A stretch of DNA of 13,895 nt, taken from positions 1 to 13,895 of the forward strand of contig LGRX02016036.1 in assembly GCA_001247695.2 (NCBI GenBank), written 5' to 3'. The translations under genes and the position numbers were made by a program. The DNA is from Cymbomonas tetramitiformis (taxonomy: Eukaryota; Chlorophyta; Pyramimonadophyceae; Pyramimonadales; Pyramimonadaceae). The notes beneath the pieces were generated by a model. The model saw only the letters and a program-made list of their open reading frames with translations, searched no databases and was not told the origin of the DNA. Shown in pieces: positions 7,973-13,895 of the stretch. Within the stretch, counting starts at the first letter, position 1. Each line of letters begins with the position of its first letter.

Positions 7973-8189
7973 GGGGGGAGGGGGTACCCGGGACTCTGGG
8001 GCCAATCAACCCCTAGGCCTAGGGGTTGTGCTGGCCGCACCCGGGACCCCTTTACCTGTCAAAGTCTGGCAGACCACCACCTAAGGAACTAGGACAACTA
8101 GCTAACTCTAGATATAACATTTGGAATGAAACTTTGTTTATTACCAATGCTTGTGTTTGGTGTTGTGAACATCGTGTACCTTGCAATAA
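7973..8189 (+). repeat. B1: internal copy of the right split direct repeat
   Basis: It matches B2 (8809-9025) over 217 bp with no indels (constant offset of 836). By eye there are six differences, all transitions: CCAATC/CCAGTC, GGGGTTGTG/GGGGCCGTG (two), CTGGCAG/CTGACAG, GATATAAC/GATGTAAC, and CATCGTG/CATTGTG. It begins in a G-rich run 58 bp after the YR stop and ends TTGCAATAA, directly joined to A2. It carries an extended stem-loop at 7981-8050. Confidence 0.93.
7981..8050. other. Nested stem-loop around a 20-bp palindrome in repeat B
   Basis: The outer arms are GGGGTACCCGGG (7981-7992) and CCCGGGACCCC (8040-8050), which pair with one bulged base. The inner arms are GGCCA (8000-8004) and TGGCC (8032-8036). 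The centre is the perfect palindrome AACCCCTAGGCCTAGGGGTT (8008-8027). In B2 the palindrome core is kept at 16 bp, because TT became CC outside the core. The arrangement could fold as RNA or extrude as a cruciform. A role in termination or in template switching is a guess. Confidence 0.65.
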
Positions 8190-8773
8190 TTCACAATTAA
8201 GACTAAAAGGGTTAATTAAGGTTATTGTGGCAACAATTTCCCCCCTAGCTTGCTGCATTAATTTAGGGCTTGGAACTGGGGAAAAAAAATGAGCCAAAAA
8301 GCTCTTGATTCCATTGAGAACTCAGGCCTGAGTGTCTCAAGTTCCGAAGCCGGGTCACAACAAGCTAGGACCAAACACAAAGAATGACATCTCTGTCACA
8401 CATGAGAAATGCACCTGAGTAGAGCCCTTAGATGAAGGGTGATGACACTCACTCGAGTCGTTGTGATGAGATGCATTCTGTTTTATCCATAACTTGGCTA
8501 AGTTGGGGGAGTGAGGCCTCACAGCAAGACCACGTCGATGTGAAGATGAGTGATGACACATTCCCAACCTCTGGTTGGTGGATGAATGCATTTGGGATTC
8601 CTTTTAGATCCTACGGGAGTAGGATTGGCTAGCCACCATTTCTAGGAACTAGAAATGATAGGACCAAGCAATTTGCAGCTCACTCTTTGATGAGCGGCAA
8701 AGTGTACCTGTTTCTTGCTACACTAGTGGAGGCAGAAAAGTAAATATTTCAACCTGACTAGTGCACCAGATTT
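8190..8773 (+). repeat. A2: internal copy of the left split direct repeat
   Basis: A 584-bp copy of A1 that begins immediately after B1 and is separated from B2 by a 35-bp unique spacer (8774-8808, C-rich then purine-rich). The B1/A2 join recreates the element's end-to-start junction. This is how such elements keep both ends in a linear RNA template. Confidence 0.93.
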
Positions 8774-8808
8774 ATTCACCCACCCGCCCACAACCTGGGA
8801 GAAGGGAA

Positions 8809-9025
8809 GGGGGGAGGGGGTACCCGGGACTCTGGGGCCAGTCAACCCCTAGGCCTAGGGGCCGTGCTGGCCGCACCCGGGACCCCTTTACCTGTCAAAG
8901 TCTGACAGACCACCACCTAAGGAACTAGGACAACTAGCTAACTCTAGATGTAACATTTGGAATGAAACTTTGTTTATTACCAATGCTTGTGTTTGGTGTT
9001 GTGAACATTGTGTACCTTGCAATAA
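8809..9025 (+). repeat. B2: terminal copy of the right split direct repeat; right end of element
   Basis: Similarity to B1 ends after TTGCAATAA (9017-9025). The next bases, CGGGAAATT, are host DNA. It contains the second copy of the stem-loop (arms at 8817-8828 and 8876-8886). Confidence 0.92.
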
Positions 9026-9400
9026 CGGGAAATTAATATGCTCATACGCCCCAAGGGCGTGTTTTTTTCACTTTCTTTCTGCTTGTAGCGCCGATATTCC
9101 TGCATGGAGGTCCGATGATTGCATCAACACCGATCTTCTCGCATGGAATTCCTGGAGCTTCGCGAGCGCCGATATCCCCGCATCCCCAGGTCCAGGGGGT
9201 CCTGTGAGCCAGTATATTAATGCATGGAGGTCCTGATGTATCCACGCGCGCCGATGTCTCCGCATGGAGCTTTGGGGGTCCCTTGAGTGGAGATGTCACT
9301 GCATAGAGGACGGGTGCCTTCTAGCACCGGTATACTCGCACGGTGGTCCGGGGGTCCGTCGAACGCGGATTTTCTTCATGGATGATTGGCAGTGACGGAA
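9026..9400. repeat. Right block of the 39-40-bp degenerate satellite
   Basis: Anchors of the form GCATGGAG (or GCATCC, GCATAG, GCACGG, TCATGG) occur at about 9102, 9141, 9180, 9222, 9262, 9301, 9339 and 9377, a step of 38-42 bp. Each is followed by GGTCC-like and preceded by GCGCCGATATC-like sequence. The unit matches the block left of the retroelement (573-731). Looser traces continue to about 9610. The first 50 bp next to the element (9026-9075) do not fit the unit; they hold a small ACGCCC/GGGCGT hairpin. Confidence 0.7.
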
Positions 9401-10111
9401 GAGTTTCATGTTGATTGTAGGGGGTGTTCTTGATGCCACGCTTTCGGCATGGAGGACTATTGGATCGCTCTAGGTCTAAGATTACTCATCAGAGGCTCGG
9501 GGGATCCGTTGATTTCCGCTTGGACTTACTTGATTTCCACTTTTACGCGTGCTGAGATTCCCGTCTTGAGGTTGAGGCTCCCTTGAGTGCTGACTCTTGT
9601 ACGGTGGAAGGCAAGGCACCCGTCATGGCAGCGTTATGACTACGCGTACAACACTTTAAGCATGGTTCGGCATGCCGCAGTGCTTGACTTTACTTAGTGT
9701 GTGCTGTGGCAAGCCAGTATGCAGTCCGGGCTTGGTCTCTGCAGTATCCCGTGTTAAAAAGTGTCCAGGGACGACCTGTACGCTATCTCATGAAACATGC
9801 TTTAGTTACGTGGGACACTTATCTCCCTTATTTTGTTTAATTCAGAGGAAATCGGAATTTTAGTGGTTTCAAAAACCAGAATCTATGACTCCCGTTGCAG
9901 GAGAGCAGTATGATACATGTAGATCCGTGACTCTGTACAATAGTACAAATGGCCACAAACCAACACGACCATTCGGCTCTATTCCTTTTGCTTTGCAAAG
10001 AAGAGCTGGCATTCATGGGTCCCTACGGTCTTTGCGAGGCACAATTGCAAACACTTTGCCATTTTATTTCAACCGATTTTATTTCACATTGTATTCAGTA
10101 GAGTAGGTCAG
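9401..10111. other. No recognisable gene
   Basis: Decayed satellite traces (GCATGGAGG at 9449, CTCCCTTGAGTG near 9577) give way to sequence of mixed composition. Short ORFs at 9672-9863 and 9885-10106 show no motif I know and look random. The part nearest 10111 could be the 5' untranslated end of the second retroelement, but no matching copy exists in the window to test this. Confidence 0.5.
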
Positions 10112-11400
10112 ATGTCTGCTAAGAGAAATAGTCCGGCGACTCCGCAATCGGGACTTCAAACCCGCAGATCCCACCCCTCCCAACACGCAAGGCTGCTCAG
10201 CAGTGGCCTATGTCTCCCTCTCCTTTGAGGGTGAAGGTAACACAGCAGCAGCAGCTCCTTCAGGAGATTCTTGAGGAGCAACGTCAGCAGAGGCAACAAT
10301 TTCGGTGACAGCGGCTTTGGATGGACTTTGTGGAGGATCGCTCCAATCCACGATAGAGCTCCAGTTCACCGATAGGGAAGAAGCCTTCATTAAGCGCCGC
10401 AGGAAATTCTCGAAAAATCGCCGAGTCTTTGCTGGAAATTCATGAAGAAATTGAACTACACCCCTCACGCAGTTTATTTCCACAGAGGCTAGCACCGCTA
10501 ACGCTCCAAGAACACGTGCGCGGCAACACGACTCACGACGCTCTGTCTAAGAACTCCAACTCTTGAATGAAGTACGAGTGTGCGGTTCTCGGAGAGGCGA
10601 TGTTCATCTGCACGATGTGGTGGTCTACGAGCCACTGCCTTGATGAGGCTTAGGATGAAAATGCAGACTTCCAGGAGCTTCAATGGAAGCTCAACGAAGT
10701 TCTCAACTCGGCTCGCGGCGTGAACGCAATGTTGTGCAACTGCTAAGCAATGCTCGAGTTGTGCGGGCAGTTGAAGGTGAGATTCACCTTCGCAATCTCG
10801 TGGTGGCGCAGATTCCCTGCAAGCGGAACTGTCTTCTGTGGAGGATCGCGTGTAAGGTGCTGCGGATGGTCTGGTGCTGCGACGGTGGCTCGAGGACTTT
10901 GACAAGTTGCGCGGGAAGGAGGACGGTGCCGATTATGACCGCGAAGAAAGCCGCAAACACTGAGGTGAAGGAGGACAGGCGGGGAAGTTGTTGGAGTGAG
11001 AGAGAGAGAAGGAGAAAGAAACGAAGGCGATCAAGGGTGCAAAAAGCCTGGGTAAGGCGCCCGCGACCGATGCGTGTTGCGCCTGCCTTACTCCCAGCCA
11101 GCGCGACACCCTCTCCTGGCTGGGAGAAGCTCGCCACCCAAGAACGGGTGAGAACGCGGAGGGGAGCGTGGCGCGCGGCGGGCGCCGGTTCGAAAGTTCT
11201 CCATATTTTAGGATTTCACGTGGAGTGAAGATCAGGTGGAGGCACGGGCCGCCGCCTGCGTTTGATCAAAGGGCTTCTCCTCAAGAGGTAACGAAGCAGC
11301 AGCGGGTATGGTTGGGCGTGGACAAGGAGCGGATGCCGCAGAGCGGTGCATGAAAAAAATACGAAAATATCGCACGTTTCGCGCATGTCTGGTCCCGAAG
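10112..11400 (+). pseudogene. Gag-like region of a second, decayed DIRS-like element
   Basis: A possible start, ATG 10112 (MSAKRNSPATPQSG), loses frame near 10195. A Gln-rich, coiled-coil-like piece then follows in another frame (VTQQQQLLQEILEEQRQQRQ, stop TGA 10306). Further islands are FTDREEAFIKRRRKF in phase 0 (about 10370), ADFQELQWKLNEVLN in phase 1 (about 10665), and WLEDFDKLRGKEDGADYDRE near 10890. Frames change at every island and stops are frequent. No protein of this region can be intact. Identification as gag rests mainly on position, ahead of the RT remnant. The islands themselves match no family I can name. Confidence 0.4.
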
Positions 11401-11416
11401 CCTGGTGCGAAGACAA

Positions 11417-11716
11417 GGCCTGGACTTCGTGAGGATGCAGGTGAAGATAGTGACGTGGAAGAAGCTGCGGAGACTGGCGGAACCGGGGTACTAGTGCTTC
11501 ACCTTCAACCTCGAAGACGGTTTGCATGCAATGGGTATCGATCCCGACTGCCAAGACTTGATGCGATTGGACCTGCCGGGGGATCTGTTCCAGTGCGCGG
11601 CGGTGCCGTTCAAGCAGATCAATTCGCCCCGAGTTTTCTGCAAGTTCATCGAGGTGATGGTGGTGTACCTTCGGGCGCCTCAAGCAGCCAAAGATTGTAG
11701 AGAAACTCGCCACCTC
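11417..11716 (+). pseudogene. Reverse transcriptase remnant of the second element
   Basis: Phase 2 reads GLDFVRMQ, TWKKLRRLAEPGY, stop, CFTFNLEDGLHAMGIDPDCQ, FQCAAVPF and SPRVFCKFIEVMVVYLRAP. This is the palm segment of a DIRS-like RT: an FxLxDG box with the first catalytic Asp, then P-F-x(n)-SPRVFxKF. The TAG at 11492 stands where the family has Trp, so TGG-to-TAG is likely. After YLRAP the following YxDD catalytic block is missing; sequence jumps to RNase H-proximal material by about 11880, which implies a deletion. It is a different family from the PAT-like element at 732-9025. Confidence 0.7.
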
Positions 11717-12430
11717 TGAGATGGCGACGACATGCGACAGCGATGGGATGTTCGCGGCAGAAAGGGGGAGCGCTGGCGAGGACTTGAACTGTCAACGTGG
11801 AATGCGCGGTTTGCCGTACGGGGACGACAAACCGGGGATGACGTTGGCAACTTTTACAGGCGTGTGCTAGTCGGTGCATGTGGCGAAGCGTGTAGCAAGA
11901 CTCTACTCGAAAGAGCTCTATTTTGTGCTGGCTAGCAAGCGCGGATGTGGAGTGAAGGTGAAGATGAGCAGAACTGCTCCGTCAGACATCGAATGGTAGG
12001 CCAGACTACCAGTGATGTGCCGGTGGAACGGTCGCAGAATCTGTGGATGTTCTAGCGCGAAGATTCACACCGACGCTTCCTCGCAGGCCTGGGGGTGCGT
12101 GCTGACTCTGCAGCAGCCGGCGAGAGGTTTCTGGCTAGACGAGATGCGGAGCATGCACATCGCTCACCTGGAGTTGGAGACGGTGTACACGACGGTGCAG
12201 GCATTCCTGCGAGGGCTCGAGGGCAAGGTTGTTCGACTCTACTGCGACAACCAGGCAGTGGTGGCGATGCTCTCTCACTTCACGTCCAGGAACCCCGACC
12301 TGATGCGCTGGATGAGACGCCTCGGGTGTCTACTAGACCTGCACAACATCGAGCTGCAGGCGAAGTACATCCGCGGCGAGGTGAGCGTGTGGGGGGACAA
12401 GGGTCCAGGAGCGAGGACCGTCGACCGTCG
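11717..12430 (+). pseudogene. RNase H remnant of the second element
   Basis: Phase 0 from about 11880 reads VAKRVARLYSKELYFVLASK, then SDIEW followed by TAG 11997 (the family usually has a second Trp here), then CRWNGRRI and the RNase H core. KIHTDASSQAWG carries the first Asp (12072-12074), HLELETVY the Glu, and LYCDNQAVVAML the second Asp (12246-12248). IELQAKYIRGEVS leads to the end, where the expected ADxLSR site is lost by a frameshift near 12385. Bases 11717-11880 contain a broken segment with little recognisable coding. Confidence 0.72.
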
Positions 12431-12720
12431 ATGGTTCGAGTGTGCGGATACACAGGAGGGTGTGCACATAGTCGATCGCTTCGTTTCGAAGATCTCGGCG
12501 GATCTACTACGCAATGGCGAGGAAAGGCCCGTGTTGCGAGGGAGTGGACTTTCGGGTGTGCAACTGGCGCGGGGAGATCAATTGGGTGAGCCCGCCCTAG
12601 GCACTGCTGGATGAGGCGAATCTCCAGGTGCGGGAAGAGCTGGCAGTAGCAACAATTGCTGCCCCGTAATGGCCGGGACAGTCGTGACTCAAGAAGCTGG
12701 AAGCCCTGGCGACGAAGGTG
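12431..12720 (+). pseudogene. MT-like domain remnant of the second element
   Basis: HIVDRFVSKISADLL (phase 0, about 12465) matches the start of the DIRS MT-like domain. A frame change leads to phase 1 from about 12535: VDFRVCNWRGEINWVSPP, TAG 12598, ALLDEANLQVREELA, ATIAAP, TAA 12667, WPGQS, TGA 12685, LKKLEALATKVFIIP. The NWxxPP-x-ALLDE and APxWPGQ boxes are typical. TAG 12598 and TGA 12685 fall where Trp is usual; TAA 12667 falls where Tyr is usual. No recombinase follows: the sequence runs directly into the minisatellite. Confidence 0.68.
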
Positions 12721-13671
12721 TTCATCATACCGAGGTGGCGAGGAGGACGATGACGCCTTTTACCCGGGCATGGTGCAACATCATACTGAGGTGACGAGGA
12801 GGACGATGACGCCTTTTACCCGGGCGTGGTGCAGCATTATACCGAGGTGACGAGGAGGACGATGGCGCCTTTACCCGGGCGTGGTGCAGCATCATACTGA
12901 GGTGACGGAGGACGTATGACGCCTTTACCCGGGCGTGGAGCAGCATTATACCGAGGTGACGGAGGACGATGACGCCTTTACCCCGGGCGTGTGCAGTGCA
13001 TCATACTGAGGAATGAGGTGTGAGGACGATGACGCCTTACCCGGGCGTGGTGCAGCATCACACCGAGGCAGACGAGAGGAGGACGATGACGCTTTACCCG
13101 GGCGTGGTGCAGTATTATAACAGCATGAGGGGAGGGACGATGAGACGCTTGCATCTGGCGTGGTGCATCATACCGAGGTGATTGAGGAGGACGATGACGC
13201 ACCCGGGCGTGGTGCAGCATCATACCGAGGTGACGAGGAGGACGATGACGCCTTTACCCGGGCGTGGTGCAGCATTATAAATGAGTGACGAGGAGGACGA
13301 TGACGCCTTTACCCGGGCGTGGTGCAGCATATACCGAGGTGACGAGGAGGACGATGACGCCTTTTACCCGGGCGTGGTGCAGCATCATACCGAGGTGGCG
13401 AGGAGGACGATGACGCTACCCGGGCGTGGTGCGGCATTACACTCCAGGTGACGAGGAGGACGCATGACGCCTTTACCCGGGCGTGGTGCAGCATTGCAAC
13501 AGGTGACGAGGAGGACGATGACGCCTTACCCGGGCGTGGTGCAGCATTATACCGAGGTGACGAGGAGGACGATGGACGCTTACCCGGGCTGGCAGCATTA
13601 TACCGAGGTGACGAGGAGGACGATGACGCCTTTTACCCGGGCGTGGTGCAGCATTATACCGAGGAGGGCAA
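12721..13671. repeat. Minisatellite of about 17 units (about 54 bp) resembling part of a Tudor-like domain
   Basis: Units contain GAGGAGGACGATGACGCC, then (TT)TTACCCGGGCGTGGTGCAG, then CAT(T/C)ATACCGAGGTGACG. The ACCCGGGCG anchor recurs from about 12765 to 13637, an average step near 54 bp. Many units differ by short indels, so the frame drifts from unit to unit. In one frame a unit reads GDEEDDDAFYPGVVQHYTE, which is the first half of the Tudor-like segment encoded just downstream. The array therefore seems to have grown from that coding sequence. Confidence 0.88.
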
Positions 13672-13895
13672 AGCTTTTGTATTGTACGATGACGGTGACG
13701 AGGAGACGCTGAAATTGAGCGAGGAGACCTTTAGACTCATTGGCGATAGACAAGTGATGACGGAGCTGGACGTGAGCGAGGAGACCTTCCGACTCGTTGG
13801 CGACGGACAAGTGATGACGGAGCCGGGCGAGAACGTTTCTAGCGTGACCGGCGAGGTGATGACGGAGCCAGGCGAGAACGTTTCTAGCGTGACCG
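13602..13895 (+). CDS. Tudor-like domain coding fragment with repeated tail (open at window end)
   Basis: Phase 2 is open from about 13355 to the window end. From 13607 it reads GDEEDDDAFYPGVVQHYTEE, followed by GKAFVLYDDGDEETLKLSEE and TFRLIG. The D-D-x-FYPGxVxxY, GKxxVLYDDGDEE and LxL pattern fits Tudor-like chromatin-reader modules of the PDS5/plant Tudor kind, which bind modified histone tails; similar modules also occur at the ends of some retroelement polyproteins. The Tudor-like part is followed by in-frame repeats of SEETFRLxGDxQVMTE and PGENVSSVTGEVMTE. The upstream boundary is unclear because the array precedes it, so this is a C-terminal part of a host gene, a retroelement-borne domain or a relic. 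No start codon or intron can be assigned. Confidence 0.45.
13718..13895. repeat. In-frame 57-bp and 45-bp tandem repeats
   Basis: AGCGAGGAGACCTT recurs at 13718 and 13775 (57 bp, 19 codons). GTGATGACGGAG recurs at 13754, 13811 (57 bp) and 13856 (45 bp, 15 codons). Both periods are multiples of three, and the 45-bp units (GAGAACGTTTCTAGCGTGAC) are nearly identical. Frame preservation contrasts with the frame-drifting array just upstream and suggests protein-level selection or very recent duplication. Confidence 0.75.

Larger units (their letters stand above)
732..9025 (+). mobile_element. PAT-like (DIRS order) tyrosine-recombinase retrotransposon with split direct repeats
   Basis: This is an 8,294-bp element, about 7,460 bp without the nested insertion. 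The order is A1 (732-1315), gag-like region, RT/RNase H, MT-like domain, YR, B1 (7973-8189), A2 (8190-8773), B2 (8809-9025). B1 abuts A2 exactly at 8189/8190, reproducing the junction expected if element end B and element start A were joined in a circle. This split-direct-repeat layout defines PAT and Ngaro elements. The MT-like domain between RNase H and YR is known from DIRS and PAT groups and is lacking in Ngaro, so PAT-like (including algal TOC-type) is the better fit. No target duplication is visible: the flanks are CCCAGGGC on the left and CGGGAAAT on the right. That is expected for YR integration. The element sits in a 39-40-bp satellite. The coding part is damaged (six in-frame stops, several gag frameshifts), so this copy is unlikely to be autonomous. 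Confidence 0.9.

Noticed and set aside
732..9025. LTR retrotransposon (gypsy/copia) interpretation
   Set aside because: Repeats are split (A at start, B-A-B at end), no target duplication is seen, and a tyrosine recombinase replaces integrase and protease.
9885..10106. 73-aa ORF as a host gene
   Set aside because: No recognisable motif, no splice or neighbour support; length is within chance.

Overview
The window reads as nuclear DNA of a eukaryote. There is no bacterial gene layout. Instead there is one probable spliced exon, several minisatellites, one nearly complete tyrosine-recombinase (YR) retrotransposon, a nested DNA-transposon relic and a second, decayed YR-type retroelement. The lineage cannot be fixed from sequence alone. 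PAT/TOC-like elements with split direct repeats occur in green algae and several animal and protist groups, and Tudor-like repeats occur in many algae and protists, so an alga or other protist is a guess.

Left edge (1-731): a 49-bp minisatellite of about 7.4 copies runs straight into a probable 3' splice site. A 151-bp exon follows (374-524) that resembles an aldo/keto-reductase segment. Next comes a degenerate 39-40-bp satellite (about 573-731) in which the retroelement has landed.

Main element (732-9025, + strand): a PAT-like member of the DIRS order. Its ends form the diagnostic split direct repeat A1 - genes - B1 A2 - B2. A1 is 732-1315 and A2 is 8190-8773 (584 bp, 6 differences). B1 is 7973-8189 and B2 is 8809-9025 (217 bp, 6 differences). 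Inside are a gag-like region ending in a CCCH/CCHC zinc-binding cluster, a reverse transcriptase/RNase H ORF, a methyltransferase-like (MT) domain split by a stop, and a YR with its Arg, His-x-x-Arg, Trp and Tyr residues in place. From about 2345 to 7914 all modules share one reading frame, interrupted by six stop codons. All six could come from C-to-T or G-to-A changes. The gag N-terminal half also carries several frameshifts. An 830-bp piggyBac-type non-autonomous element, with TTAA duplications and perfect 14-bp inverted ends, sits in gag.

Right side (9026-13895): the 39-40-bp satellite resumes (about 9085-9400), followed by a stretch with no recognisable gene. A heavily frameshifted second DIRS-like element follows (about 10112-12720), with gag-like, RT, RNase H and MT pieces. 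Its RT lacks the catalytic YxDD block and no YR follows it. It passes directly into a minisatellite of about 17 copies (unit about 54 bp) that resembles a tandemly repeated piece of a Tudor-like domain. The last copy continues into a fuller Tudor-like coding segment and further in-frame 57-bp and 45-bp repeats running off the window.
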